A program made the translations under genes and the position numbers. The notes under the pieces were generated by a model. The model had not been told where the DNA came from, did not search any database, and was given only the letters and a program-made list of their open reading frames with translations. A DNA stretch of 64,000 bases from Megalopta genalis (Eukaryota > Arthropoda > Insecta > Hymenoptera > Halictidae), in the NCBI RefSeq assembly GCF_051020955.1, contig NC_135019.1, positions 9,755,501 through 9,819,500 of the forward strand. Direction: 5' to 3'. Positions 21,999 to 34,279 of this stretch are shown here, piece after piece; the stretch's first letter is position 1; every line of letters starts with the position of its first letter.

Positions 21999-23719
21999 TT
22001 CAGAGCAACTAGATTATTCATCAAAGATTTAAATAGTGACAGAAATTCTGTACATAAATATTCTATGGAAATAGTAAGAAAGATTCTGTATATAAATTTT
22101 CTATAAAAATACTGAGAGAAATTCTATACATAAATATTCTGTAAATATTATATTATAGATTTATATATATAGATTTATATATATATATATATATATAGAA
22201 TATAAAAATATTCTACAGGTAAATATTCTATAAAAATGTTCTAAAAATATATTTAAAGCTTAAATTATAAGCACGCAATACCAGGAATAAGATGCACAGT
22301 CATGAACCCATCGAAGGTTTAAAGTTCTCTGAATAAACGCTTGCATCTTTGTGAAAATTGTCGAACACCGTGGAACAACGTGAAAATAAATTTATTTCTT
22401 AGGTCACGTCATCCAGATTTGCAACGATTATCCCGAGCAGCCGCATTGTAAAATGCATCGTGTCCGAGAGCTTAACGAATGCGAAAGAAGAAGAGTCAGA
22501 AGTATCGGGAGAATTTTCTGCAATTTATGTTCGCCCGTCCGTCGGATTCGCGACAGCAACCAGGTGCGCGCGGCTCCGTCGTCGGGGGCTTGATAAATAT
22601 TAAATAAAAGTGTTCGCCTGGTTCCGCGGTCCGGCCCAAGGAGAAAAAGAATTTCGATCATTGACAAGCATCAAATATGAATGGGTGGACGCATCCGTAA
22701 TCCCGGCACGATTCGTCGATAATGTTGCGGAAACGTTCCCGGCATTATACGCGGTGGAACGCGTATTTCGTTCCTTTGGAGCCGACAGAACGGCCTGTAT
22801 GCTCGAATAGCTTCGGTTCTTGAGAAGCCGGATCAGACGGGCGTCCTATGTACTCTGCGTTTTCGATATTACACAGTCGTAGATGGATGCTGCCGCGCCA
22901 GGAATGCGAATTGAGACCGGAAGGTATGGAGCGCACGCACAGCATCCTGGTTTTAGTCAGCTCCCATCATCCAAAACCAATCCATCGTTATTTGCCCGGA
23001 GGATCGGCGAAAGCGCGAAATATTCGCCTCCACGCTCCGGTAGACACCGGCGGACTTTGCTGGTCGTATCACGCGATAAACCTGCATGATTTCTTGCCAA
23101 CGATGTTGCCCTGTTCCCCGCGAAATATCGTTTGACCGTCGACCGTCGTCACATGTCATGCTTTCAAAACTTTCGGATCGTCGTTAACGACTTTCGGCGA
23201 TCAAAGTTTCAATAGGACGTGAAACGATAACTGCGAACTCGGTTTGCCAGCGAGCATATTCTGCATTAGAATTAAAGCAGCGCCGTTTTATTTCTTCGGA
23301 GGGGCTCTCCTTATTTTTTTAGAAAGCGTTGTTAGATCGTCGAGCAACGTCGCCCGACTTATTTTTAGAAAAATTCAGATCGTGGTTAATTAAACTTCCG
23401 ACGACCAAAGGTGCAGTGAAACGGAAAATGATATGTGCAAATTCAGTTTTTTAGTGGACGCATTTCGCGTTGCAGTCAAAGTGTCGTTCGACGATAATGC
23501 GACGGCATAATCAATCGCTGTGTATTTCTTCATATGTTTACACCGTAATTAATGTTATTAAACGTCTTAAACTATTGCAGTATATACATACGTATACTCG
23601 GTTCGTAGTAAGTCGCATTGTTTATTAAAACAGCATGATTTCTATGCTGGGATGTCCCGTTATTTTGCAGAAAGTGTCATTTAATCGTCATCCACCACTA
23701 TATTTGATTCGAAAAATGA
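21999..23719. other. Unannotated DNA, GC-rich at 22.4-23.2 kb
   Basis: 22.0-22.3 kb is AT-rich with TATTCTATAAAAAT-like repeats and a short (TA)n. 22.4-23.2 kb is GC-richer with several overlapping frames up to 95 codons on both strands and no recognised domain. I cannot say whether this is an exon or a regulatory block. Confidence 0.45.
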
Positions 23720-23947
23720 TTAGCACTAAACCTACCGAGCACTAAAAAAGCGACGAATTTCTGTTGCTCTGTAAGAACGATAAAACCGAATCTATTTAGA
23801 CTTCTCATCATTTTTATTACAACGAATACTCGGACTGTGAAATTCATTTAATAATTTCCTATGAAAAAGTCTCTATAATTTCAGCAATTTTAAAATACAA
23901 AATGTAAAACACCGGTCATTCTGACCGGCTTGGTAGGTTTAGTATGA
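23720..23947. mobile_element. TTAA-type element, family G (decayed borders)
   Basis: Left end TTAGCACTAAACCTACCGAG; right end complement TTCATACTAAACCTACCAAG. Both fit an original TTAACACTAAACCTACCRAG with mutated TTAA. A 17-bp hairpin, CCGGTCATTCTGACCGG (23912-23928), lies just inside the right end. About 228 bp, no coding capacity. Confidence 0.65.
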
Positions 23948-25529
23948 AAACCGTGTGAATCTATTTACTAACGCAGAGAGAAAAGAGTATTAAATTTTGA
24001 ACACAAAAGTCATTCAAAAACTACAATCGTAATTGACTCAGAAATCGCTCGTAATTTTTTTCAAACGATAAACTCATGTTTATCTCGATCGAAATTCGAG
24101 CAGAACACTCTTACCCCTTCGGAGAATGAAACTGTCGCGATTACGTGAAAAGAAATCGGACAGCGGTAAAGCTGGACCGATATTAAAGCTCGAGGCACCT
24201 GTAATCGCACTTCGTCGTTCATTCGCCGTAATTATAAATGAAGAAAATCGTCGACGGGATCGAGTTTGTCGAGGTCGTTAATTTTTCAATATCGACAAGG
24301 GGACGAGGATTAAATGGATCACCGTGTGCATTATCAGCGGGAGACGATTATGCGGGGATCAAAATAATTATGGCCGTTGTCTTCGAGGAGCTGAAATTTA
24401 ATTGGACGTTAGTTAAATTACGCTTGTTATCATTCTTGGTTGGCCGATCGATATTTTAGCCCGCGTAGATCGCGTTTGACTTACAATCGATGCTGGATGG
24501 TATTACGGTGATGGATATTCACCGGTAACATTAGGAATCACAGGCTGCGAATTCTGGAAATCTCTATTGACGTTTATCGCCGCGAATTAGCATAACAGCG
24601 TAACGTTCGTAATTCACGAGCTATACATTTGTCACATGACGCGATTAATCTTTCTAGTATAAATTTATACGTTTAAGTCAGCTGCGAAATCGCGACTGAT
24701 AATTTCGCGAATAGTCGGCCGGAGTCGCTCAAAAATTACGATCGCCTATCGTTCCGCGACGGGCCCGCCGAAATGCGCGCAGATTTACCGTCGACGCGTA
24801 AAGATTATCCGTCGTGAGTTTCACGCGCACCGGTAATACTAATAAGTTCATTTACGAGCTTAACAGTTGTTGCAGGATATTTTCATTATTCGTTGAAATA
24901 CGCGGAAGATCAAAATTTGCAAAATTGGGAATCGGATCGAATAAGTTTGCTTGCTTTGGTGAAAAATAATTTCTAATAATAAAACAGTTTTTAAAATAAT
25001 CCGACTCGAATGGGAGATAATGCGACGTCGTCGATGCTCGTAGAGATCGCGTGAGATAGGACATTATAATTCTTCGGTAGACAAATATTTCACCGGAAAC
25101 GAGGCATTAGTGACGAGATATAAAACGTTCCCCTTCCGACGCCTTATTAAGGAAAACAAATGTACCCGTCCCAGTAAATCTGTAGATTCCGATGAAAGCG
25201 CAGATTCAGTGGTCCCGTGGGTATGAATCATTTCCGGTGAAACTAGGGTCACGTCCGGAGATAACGATTCTCAAGATCTCCCTTTCTAATCTCCGTGCTC
25301 GGTATGTACATCGGTTGCTCTTTTATTAAACTGATAAATTGCAATCCAATTTGGAATATATAAAGACGCCATTCTCTGAACGTAGACCTCATTCTGTGGT
25401 CTTTATCAAATTTCTTCGTACACACAGATTCGTTCCACTTCGTAAATTTCAGCAATATATATTCGTAGATGAAATTATTCACTGTGAGAGAGCAATTATT
25501 ACGATATATAATCATACTATATATATATA
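23948..25529. other. Unannotated single-copy DNA
   Basis: No repeat or gene is recognised. 24.1-25.3 kb has balanced composition and many AATTA cores, as in insect conserved non-coding DNA, but I cannot show conservation from one sequence. Confidence 0.45.
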
Positions 25530-26568
25530 CAGGGTGTTCCACAATTATTTTAACAGCCGAAAATGAGGGGTAGCTGAGGTCATTTGAAGTAACTTTTTCC
25601 TTTGCGAAAATGCAATCTGCGGCATTGTTTACGAGTTATTAACGGAAAACACTGACCAATGAGAGGTGACGGCGCGAAGTTCGAGAGCCCGCAGCACGAG
25701 GCTTTGACAGATGGTCGGGACGGACTCGAGCCGCGTTCGAAGTATTGAACAAATCACGAAACGAGAACTTTCCGGATTTTCTTTTACTACGTAACGGTGA
25801 TATTTTTAAACTTTAACATCATTTACGTACTTTGTTAATCTTCACTGTACACCTTGCTTAAAAATTTCATATGTTGACCTTGACATAACCTTGGCATAAC
25901 CTTGGCATAACCTTGGCATAACCTTGGCATAACTGGTTATGTCAAGGTTATGTCAAGGTCAACATATGAAAGCAAGGTGTACAGTAAAGAATAAGAAAGT
26001 TCGTAAATGATATTTTAATTTAAATAATTCCGTATCCGAACACAGTTCAACGAATGATTCGCAAAGCTAATTTAATAAATAATAATCGTGTTGAAGGACG
26101 CAAGGGATATGTTTGTTATAGAAATATGAAGAATATTATCAATAACCTTCACATAACCTTCACATAACCTTGATATGTCAAGGTTATGCCAAGGTTATAC
26201 CAAGGTTATGTCAAGGTTATGTCAAGGTCAACATATGAAAGCAAGGTGTACAGTGAAGATTAACAAAGTACGTAAATGATGTTAAAGTTTAAAAATATCA
26301 CCGTTACGTAGTAAAAAAAAATCCGGAAAGTTCACGCTCCGTGACTTGTTCAATACTTCGAACGCGGCTCGAGTCCGTCCCGACCATCTGTCAAAGCCTC
26401 GTGCTGCGGGCTCTCGAACTTCGCGCCGACACCTCTCATTGGTCAGTGTTTTCCGTTAATAACTCGTAAACAAAGCCGCAGATTGCATTTTCGCAAAGGA
26501 AAAAGTTACTTCAAATGACCTCAGCTACCCCTCATTTTCGGCTGTTAAAATAATTGTGGAACACCCTG
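25530..26568. mobile_element. Large fold-back member of family A, copy 4
   Basis: CAGGGTGTTCCACAATTATT starts the element after (TA)n, and its exact complement ends it. The two arms of about 400 bp are nearly identical in reverse complement. Starting from family A termini (TTACGAGTTATTAACGGAAA, CCAATGAGAGGTG), they continue into DNA absent from other copies (TTTGACAGATGGTCGGGACG, CTACGTAACGGTGATATT). Near the centre both arms reach CATATGTTGACCTTGACATA and tandem ACCTTGGCATA units. An extra inverted copy of the GTACACCTTGCTT...CATATGTTGACC block at about 25940-26012 makes a hairpin inside the hairpin. No transposase is seen. Confidence 0.93.
25886..25935. repeat. Tandem CCTTGGCATAA repeat inside the fold-back
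   Basis: About four units of CCTTGGCATAA follow CCTTGACATAA. Related inverted units (TTATGCCAAGG, TTATGTCAAGG) occur near 25940 and at about 26175-26225, so the element's centre is itself built of this 11-mer. Confidence 0.9.
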
Positions 26569-28062
26569 TATATAATATATGTATGTATATATATATAATA
26601 TAACGTAAACGTAACTTTAAAATTAAAAATTAATCCATTGCTTTTTATCTCTGATCAAATTAGTATAATTATTCCCTTGGCTTCCTTTGATTTCGCATAA
26701 TGTAATTACGTTCGCTAATAGGTACAACTCGCATACTGATCGATAAACTAGATTAAACTAAACGTCCTCCGCGAATTAATCACTCGGCCAGAAAATCTTT
26801 CTGAAAAAAAACGATAAGAAGATAAACATCTCTGAATCGTTTCTCAAATCATTCTATTTTCTTGTACGATGAGAAACATGTAAATTACGGGATCCTTTTT
26901 GTTCCGAAATGGCGAGAAATCCTGTTCACGAAAACATTTCGAAGAACGCGATGTATCGCCTTTCAGTCAAAGATGCGAAGAGATCTACGCGATGATCCAA
27001 TTTTGAAGAATCACAACAGCCATCGTAAGAAACAACCCTGCAACCTAAACGCCCCGGGTAGAGAATTATTGGAATCGCAATTTCGCAGCGCGGCACGACA
27101 AGATCAAAGCACTCGGCGAGTTCCGCAAGGGAATCAAGTAAATGTAATCTCGTTACGGAACACATACTGGGGGCTAATCAATCAACCCCAAACGAGATTC
27201 CGTATCGTTCGCATCGGTATCGAGTATAGTAAGTATCCGTGGGCCGACGAAATGGTTCGAGGTACGAGGCGGAGCGCGGAAGGAAGCCGCATCGGGCACG
27301 AAATACAAATCGATCAAGAAGAAGGAGAGGCGGTCGACTGCCAGGACGACACATCGTAGCAAAGGTTGTCAGGTTCGACAGCCGCTATCCGCGAACCATC
27401 TTCGCAGTTGCTCTTCCTTTTTCATCGTGCTCGGCCGATTCGAACGGCTCCGTGGGACACGCGGACACGAAGGTTGTTAAACGCTGTACGTCGCGAACAT
27501 TTATTATAACCGACGCACTGCAATAATTATGATCGGACTTATTGCATTTGCGAGGAAAATGATAACGCGAGATATAAAATAGGAAGAACGCGCGGGAAGT
27601 AAAAGGACGCTGGGGCGTGTTATTTTTAAATAATTTTAATTTTAATTAATTCTAGCCAACTCTCGTTTCGTGAAATTGATGGAGGACATTTTTACGTTGG
27701 AAAAATGATCCGCAATCTAATTATGACAACGTATACAGGCCGATTCTGTGACAGTTTCTATGCCAGTGACGTAATCTTTTCATAGCAACGCGTAGTCTTC
27801 CTGTATCTCGAATTTAATTAAGAAAATCTGATAAAACTCGCGTAACTTTTATTAATTATCTGGACTTGCAATGGACGCCTTTTATCCGGACCCGTAATGA
27901 ATTTAATGAACATTGTTTTACGGACTTTATTTCCTTATACCGTGTCAATTATGCGTGGCAAATATTTTATTCGCATATATTTACACATTTTCTCTTGCTT
28001 TTCTTTCTATTTAAAATTCTGTCGTAATAGCGATATTGGCAGAATTGAATTATTTAATTCAA
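26569..28062. other. Unannotated single-copy DNA
   Basis: A 165-codon plus-strand frame at 26862-27359 is one of the longer ones in the window and lies in GC-richer DNA, but it overlaps equally open frames on the other strand and shows no domain. The remainder is AT-rich. Confidence 0.45.
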
Positions 28063-28069
28063 TATTGCA

Positions 28070-28213
28070 AACAAAACTTCACAAATCATTTAAATTGCTT
28101 TTTAATGTTGTTTATTTCGTAATAATTCATTATAACCATTACAGACAGAATTATAATAAATTATCGCAAAATAAATAATATTAAAAAGCAATTTAAATAA
28201 TTTGTAAACTTTT
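28070..28213. repeat. AT-rich inverted repeat
   Basis: ACAAATCATTTAAATTGCTT (left, from about 28080) and the complement of AAGCAATTTAAATAATTTGT (right) form arms of about 45 bp including TTTAATRTTRTTTATTT. The loop is about 45 bp. Probably a small hairpin element; no target duplication is clear. Confidence 0.7.
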
Positions 28214-28326
28214 CTTCGCAACAATTTCGATTACAGTAAGAATTTTATCCGAATTTCATTACAACTTAAAAAGGATGTTTTTCAATTTTTATTTAATATT
28301 ATCTTTACTTCACTAATCTGATAGAT

Positions 28327-28377
28327 ACTATACTATACTATACTATACTATACTATACTATACTATACTATACTATA
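28327..28377. repeat. (TATAC)n microsatellite
   Basis: Ten uninterrupted copies of the pentamer TATAC/ACTAT. Confidence 0.97.
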
Positions 28378-29867
28378 CCGTCCACATTTGTATAAATACA
28401 TTAAATAGAAACAGAAACGTTTCAGTTTAATTTTGTGACAACTCCTCGCACAGAGTTGCGCCAAATTAAATTCTTTGCACACGTGTACGTTTCTCTGAGA
28501 GTAAATCCTAAGACAAGCGGTCTAGGTCGGGGTTAAACAGTTCTTTCTTATACAGACCCGACCTACTTTAACCAAAGGTTGCCTGCAACTAAAGCATTTC
28601 ATCCCCAAACGAAGAACCGATGAAGCTAATATTCGACCGGTGTTACGGCGGAAGCGGCGCCCATTGTTTCAAAGGAAAAAAGTGTTTCCAGTCGATCGCA
28701 GGGTAGTTGGAGCAGGAGAAGGTGTTCCCACGCTGAAGGGTTGTAACCTGAACAATGACTACACCCGAATCATGTAGCCAACCGAGCGTAGGTACCTCTC
28801 GAAACGTAACGCCCGTCACGTCTTGGTTTTGACCCCCGGTTACCTTCCCTCGTTCGGACACACGTTCTCACTTTATGACACCTGTTTGCTGGCGTTGCTA
28901 CCCTCATTCTCTCTCTAACCTCGCCACGCCGAGGCCCTGTCCACCGTTGGCAGTTCCCTTCTTTAGCGTCGCAGCCGGCTTCATCCAGCGTCCAATATAC
29001 TGGCGCAGTCAATACGGACGCCATCGTTTCTGACACGTCGAAACTTCGCCGAGAAATATTAGCGTCGTGCCTCCGCCTTCCTCTTAACCACCGATCTCGC
29101 AGCCCCTTTCCACCCTCTTCGTCCTCCTCCTTCTCCTCTTCATCCTCCTCCTCGTTGTTCTACCTGCGGCCCCTAATTTTCCACACAGTCTTTTTCACCT
29201 TGATCGTGCCATTCCAACGGGTTTACATCGTTCCACCGTTTCACACCGTTTTGTATCGTCCACCGTGCACCCGTTTTTTCATGTTAACGTCCGGTCTCTG
29301 TTTAAGACGCTGTCTCGGGGGTAGTATACCCTTGGTCCGCGGGATTCGGGCGGCTGCACTCAAGGAGATTGAAAAGTATCGCGGGTAGTTTACCGCGCGG
29401 AGTTTCGCGCTGCATGCCTTATGATCGGCCGATCATAGACCGAATCGTGCAAACTCGAGCAGCAGGATTCTTCCCTTAAGTGATTTGATTGTTGCGAGCG
29501 TGGATCGAGTTCGAGGATTATTGTTCACGTGCGAAGTAAACCCCAGTTTTAAGATAACTTGGTTTCGGGATGCTGCGGAGATCGTCTTTGAGGCTGTTCC
29601 CTGATCTTTATTAACCGCTACGACAATGTCGATAACAGGGAAAGTGTGTCGATTACTGTGCCAGCCCCTGGTTACTGTGCCCTTACAATAATTTTACTTA
29701 TGTTTAAAAATAACAGTATTAAATTCGATCTGTAATTTTCATAGCCGAAGCACAACTTTAACTTTACCTTGCAAATAAAAATGTAAAAAATACAAAAATG
29801 ATGCTGTCCAAAGGAAAAGAGTAAACTATTGTATTCATAAAACTCGACTAAATTACAGAAAAATAAT
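28378..29867. other. Unannotated DNA with CpG- and pyrimidine-rich block
   Basis: 28.6-29.6 kb is CpG-rich, with a long pyrimidine tract on the + strand (29100-29155, TCCTCC repeats). A short stem (TAGGTCGGG ... CCCGACCTA) sits at 28522-28565. Open frames (28643-28861 -, 28770-29036 -, 29155-29388 +) have no recognised domain. In composition this is one of the more promoter-like or 5'-exon-like places in the window; that is a guess. Confidence 0.4.
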
Positions 29868-30122
29868 ATATATATATATATAAATAAATTATAATATATA
29901 AATAATATAATATATATAATATAATATAATATAATATAATATAATATAATATAATATAATATAATATAATATAATATAATATAATATAATATAATATAAT
30001 ATAATATAATATAATATAATATAATATAATATAATATAATATAATATAATATAATATAATATAATATATATAATATATATATAAATAAATTATAATATAT
30101 ATATTATATAATATATATAATA
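29868..30122. repeat. (AATAT)n microsatellite with TA flanks
   Basis: About 145 bp of uninterrupted pentamer TAATA (29920-30065) is flanked by TATATA and by ATAAATAAATTATAATATAT on both sides. The duplicated flanks suggest growth from a duplicated AT-rich core. Confidence 0.97.
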
Positions 30123-31790
30123 TAATCGGGTTCCCAGATGTATTTGTTTCTTTTACGAATTCACGTCTCGTTTTTGCAACTGTGCACTGTAACTGGATTA
30201 GGTTTTCATACCTTTTTCGATGCGTGCATTGATTACTGAGCAGATTTTCATGGAAAACATCGCGTTGTATCTAATTTAAGTTTCTTGGTCTGTGAAATGT
30301 GCGTATTCATATTTTTTACATTTTTGTTACAGGAGTATTTACCTCGAACTGATCACAGTAATTGGCACACAGTAACTAGAAAATAAAGGCTCGGTAACCG
30401 ATACACAGAAATTGAGTAAGAGCACAGTAATTCGTTCAAAATCTGTTTTGTCCAATTTGTTAAATATTTTATGTTCTTTATATATTTCAATTATAACAAA
30501 ATTCGTAATTATGTGAAAGACATCGATATATTATTGAAATGTTCCAAGAAGTGCCGATACAGGTAAAGGAAACTATTTAATTTATAGAAAACTTCGGATG
30601 TCACTTTAATGGGCGCAGAGCAATTAACACATTCACCCTACTTGATTGTTGTAAAACACACAATTGATCGTCAATGTGATCTCGAGGGCGAACAAATTTT
30701 CTGGCAGAATTGTACATTGACAACGAAACTCCGCCTTTTCCTTTTTTTTCATCGAGCGATTTGTAATCAGGAAGTCGAAATATTGAAATCACCCCGGAAC
30801 GTTTGGTAGAATAAATCGTTAAACCAGTTTATTCGGCAAAAGTAAATCGTACGCAGAATTTATGACGCCTATTAGCCGAGCCGCTCATAATAAAACCATC
30901 GAATAAAAGCGGCTTAAAAATTACTGTCGCGGAGGCAATAAACCATTTTATTCCGCAAAGGCTTGTACAGTCGATTCTAATAAAGCGTCGAAGCTATAAC
31001 GCGCCGGCATGCATAAAATATTCCGAACATATTTTCCAGTTTTATCATCGCGAGTCTTAAAGGGCATGATATTCGGGACCGCGAGATTTTCCGCGAGCAT
31101 TTGTCATTTCCGAAGATTTTTATTCTACGGCGGCAGCATGAGGCACGGCACCATCGTCTCTTTGCCCGGAGTAGCCACGAAAAAATTTTAGCTAGCATGC
31201 TTTTATGATCGCCGAGAACTAGGAAACACCGGCGCGGCGCGGCGCGGCGGCTCGGATCGGCGCGCGAAAGGAAAGTGGTTTGCTTCCGTAAAGCAGTGAC
31301 ACGCGACAAATCGTCTGGCATTTCGACAGGAATCTGAAGGTGGATTTATTGCTTGACGGTGTAAAGGCACTCCCCAGTAGGCGTTTATACCCGCGCCGCT
31401 ATTTCAGAATACTCAGGAAATGCGTCGCTTGCATTCGCTCCGGCGCGGCGCGGCGTCTAAACACATTCGATCAATGCGTTCTAGGAATTTCATAAACCCG
31501 AGGTAAAGACTCTAACTAACGCCTCTGATGTTCCGCTGGGTGAAACGGTAGCTATTCCGTGTGGAAACGTTTGCGCAAATACGGTATGTGTTATGCGAAA
31601 GAAATACAGTAATTTCCCCCAGAAATGTTCGGTGGTCGGAATTGAAACCGGCAGATATGAGAATACTAAGTCGCGATTCTTCGGGCATCGCGGCTCGTTT
31701 TTATAGAAACTACTACGGTGTATATTAATATGAATACATAGTGATGCTAGAATAACAACGATGTTGTAACTTTTTTATTTCTAATTTTTT
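30123..31790. other. Unannotated DNA with GGCGC runs
   Basis: No gene is recognised. GGCGCGGCGCGG runs occur at about 31231-31250 and 31440-31455 in GC-rich surroundings (31.0-31.5 kb). ACAGTAATTTCCCCC at 31604 and CGCGGCTCGTTTTTATAGAA near 31690 resemble pieces of family C, without a second arm. Confidence 0.45.
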
Positions 31791-32158
31791 GATTCGAAGG
31801 CAATTTGGAGGCCACATGACATGATTCGAAGGCAATTCGAAGGCCACATGGCATGATTCGGAAGCAATTCGGAGGCCACATGACATGATTCGAAAGCAAT
31901 TTGGAGGCCACATGCCACGATTCGAAGGCAATTCGGAGGCCACATGACACGATTCGAAAGCAATTCGGAGGCCACATGCCACGATTCGAAAGCAATTCGG
32001 AGGCCACATGCCACGATTCGAAAGCAATTCGGAGGCCACATGCCACGATTCGAAGGCAATTCGGAGGCCACATGACATGATTCGAAGGCAATTCGGAGGC
32101 CACATGACACGATTCGAAAGCAATTCGGAGGCCACATGCCACGATTCGAAGGCAACGA
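31791..32158. repeat. 32-bp minisatellite, about 11.5 copies
   Basis: Unit GATTCGAAGGCAATTCGGAG + GCCACATGACAC, at exact 32-bp spacing from 31791. Variation is confined to a few sites (GGC/AGC, TTCGG/TTTGG, GACAC/GACAT/GCCAC). Since 32 is not a multiple of three, each minus-strand frame reads the same 32-residue cycle in a different phase, and none contains a stop. This yields three overlapping open frames of 131-158 codons. They look like a by-product of the repeat and not a protein. It ends about 20 bp before a family C element. Confidence 0.97.
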
Positions 32159-32180
32159 TTCGACGGTCACGTATCCCATA

Positions 32181-32439
32181 CAGTAATTTCTCTCTAATTC
32201 GCGCTCAGATTGTGCACAAAAAAAAAAAAATGGACAATTTGGGAAGAGGAGATACAATTATTCGAGACACAATTATTTACAGTTGTTGACAATCGGCGAT
32301 AAATATTTTTTTATAATATTTATAAATTTATAATTTTTTTTTATAAAAACAAGTCGCAAGGCTCGAATAATCGTATCTCCTCCTCCCAAATTGTTTATTT
32401 TCGTGCGCAATCTGAGCACGAATTAGGGAAAAATTACTG
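32181..32439. mobile_element. Family C element, copy 3
   Basis: 259 bp with TA on both sides. Ends CAGTAATTTCTCTCTAATTC and complement CAGTAATTTTTCCCTAATTC, followed by GCTCAGATTGTGCAC / GCTCAGATTGCGCAC and GGGAGAGGAGATAC-like arms. The centre is AT-rich. The left arm lost the CGAGCC stem-loop; the right arm keeps CAAGGCTCGAATAATCG. Confidence 0.9.
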
Positions 32440-32864
32440 TACCTACCGCGTATCTTGCAGCTCCGCGGTTTTTCTTACCTGACTCACACCCAAACAAATC
32501 ATTTAGTATTGTCTTCCAGGAATCGCGTCGCGTGCCGCATCACACGCTTCACCGACTCCGTCGACCCTTAGCATCGACGTAGCAATAAATTACATAGGCA
32601 TAGGATTAGCACAGGGAAATTCACAGCAATCCGAAATTTGGCATTTCCTTAATAGAAAAGAACATTTCCTTAATAGAAGCAGACGATTCTTGTTCCTGTA
32701 TGTCTTCATTTACTCGTGTTGCAAGATTTTGATAAAGGGACATTCGAGTTTTATTTTTCTAAATCGAAATAAAATTTCAGTCTTCAGTTTTGAGAAAGTT
32801 AGGCCGTTTTGAAAGAGATACGAATACTAACCACTACGATGTAAAATATGAAAATATGTACGTA

Positions 32865-33144
32865 TCTGTTATATGCCGGTGGTACCACTTTGGTGCCATT
32901 TTAAAAAACTGAAATAACATTTGAACTATATTTCTTGGGCGTTAAAAGACAGCAAACTAACTATAGCATTGTGCTTATTTAACTAAGAATTAAGTACGAC
33001 AATTCTTGAACGACATATCTTAATATTAGGAATTTATATTACCGCCATCTTCGAAATCTTTTTTAAAATCTAAAATTTCCAAGCTATTATGCCGGCGTCA
33101 AACGAAAGAATCATATCTAAGATCTGCGGACGGCATAGCGTTAA
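32865..33144. mobile_element. Possible TTAA element, family L
   Basis: The right border is TTAA (33141-33144), with complement TTAACGCTATGCCGTCCGC. The left reads TCTGTTATATGCCGGTGG, a similar end with the TTAA lost. A perfect palindrome GTGGTACCAC (32879-32888) follows the left end directly. About 280 bp, no coding capacity. Confidence 0.4.
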
Positions 33145-33566
33145 CAAAAATAACCAACCAACGAACAAACTAACTACAGTATGATTACGATAACTTACGC
33201 ACATTTTAAAGAAATTGCAACAGCTAAACTGGCTAACGTACTATCAAAGAACAATGAGAATACCCTTATTTCGTACTGTATCATCTGCCTGCAGATGTTC
33301 ACAATGAAACATTGAATGTGTAAATAGACCAGCCAATTTCCAACGTACAAATTGAATTCGGGCAATAAATAGGCAGCAGATTTTAGCTTCCGAAGGCCGA
33401 ATGCAGAAATTGAATTTCCCATTTTCCAATCCTGAAATTCATCCGCGGCTGTATCGGGTAGAGTCGGTTAACCTTTTAGGTACGGCTGAATTCTGCGCGA
33501 GGCTATTTCTCTGGACGGCAGAGTCTGATGTGCACTGTACAGAGTCTGATACTGTATATTTATTAA

Positions 33567-33993
33567 AATTTTCTCCGAGACACCGTTAACGAGTTATTAA
33601 CGAAAAACAGTGACCAATGAGAGGTGAGATATGCTGGCGCAAGGCGGCCGAGCCAACGAGCGAAACTGGGTTTCGACTGCTCGTTGGCTCGGCCGCCTCG
33701 CGCCAGCTGAGCTCGCGTGAGTCAACGGCGCCAGCGGTCGAGCGGTCGAATCCCAACTCAGCTGGCGCGAGGCGACCGAGCCAACGGCGCCAGCGGTCGA
33801 ACAGTCGAATCCCAGTTCCGCCGATTAGCTCGGCCACCTAGCGCTAGGCGAGCTCGCCTCTCATTGGTCAGTGTTTTTCGTTAATAATTCGTAAACAAAG
33901 CCACGAGTTGCATTTTCGCTAAGGAAAAAGTTACTTCAAATGATCTCAGAAACTTCTCATTTCCGGTTTGCGAGACATTTTTGGGACAACCTG
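33567..33993. mobile_element. Family A element, copy 5 (left end missing)
   Basis: It starts inside the left arm (ATTTTCTCCGAGACACCGTT) and runs to GACATTTTTGGGACAACCTG. The GC core is enlarged by two 59-bp units with CAACGGCGCCAGCGGTCGA, the same subfamily feature as in the copy at 49856. It is one of two family A pieces inside D copy 2. Confidence 0.85.
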
Positions 33994-34109
33994 TATATTT
34001 GTTACTATTTCAACGATATCTACAAATTTTTACAATGAGAAGTAGTCAAAATTGATAATACATTAACAATTTTTACAACGGAGCCTCGTACGCGATCGCG
34101 TATCAAAAT

Positions 34110-34279
34110 GAGCTCAGCTGGCGCGACGCGATCGAGCCAATGAGCGGAACTGGTCACCGTTTTTCGTTAATAACTCGTTAACGGTGCATCGGAGAACATT
34201 TTTGTAACGGAAGAAGTTGCTTCAAATGATCCGAGGAACCCGCCATTTCCAGATTGCGAGACATTTTTGGGACACCCTG
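34110..34279. mobile_element. Family A element, copy 6 (fragment)
   Basis: Begins GAGCTCAGCTGGCGCGACGC, jumps from CGGAACTGG to TCACCGTTTTTCGTTAATAA (deleted hairpin), and ends GACATTTTTGGGACACCCTG. It closely matches the right part of the copy at 20769-21133. Confidence 0.85.

Noticed and set aside
26862..27359. 165-codon plus-strand frame as a gene
   Set aside because: No recognisable domain, equally open frames opposite, no clear splice or start context.
28327..30122. Pentamer arrays as telomeric repeats
   Set aside because: TATAC and AATAT differ from the insect TTAGG telomere unit; they are ordinary microsatellites.
31725..32257. Three overlapping minus-strand frames of 131-158 codons resembling a repeat protein
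   Set aside because: All three are phase-shifted readings of one 32-bp minisatellite; no start context, conservation or non-repeat domain supports a protein.
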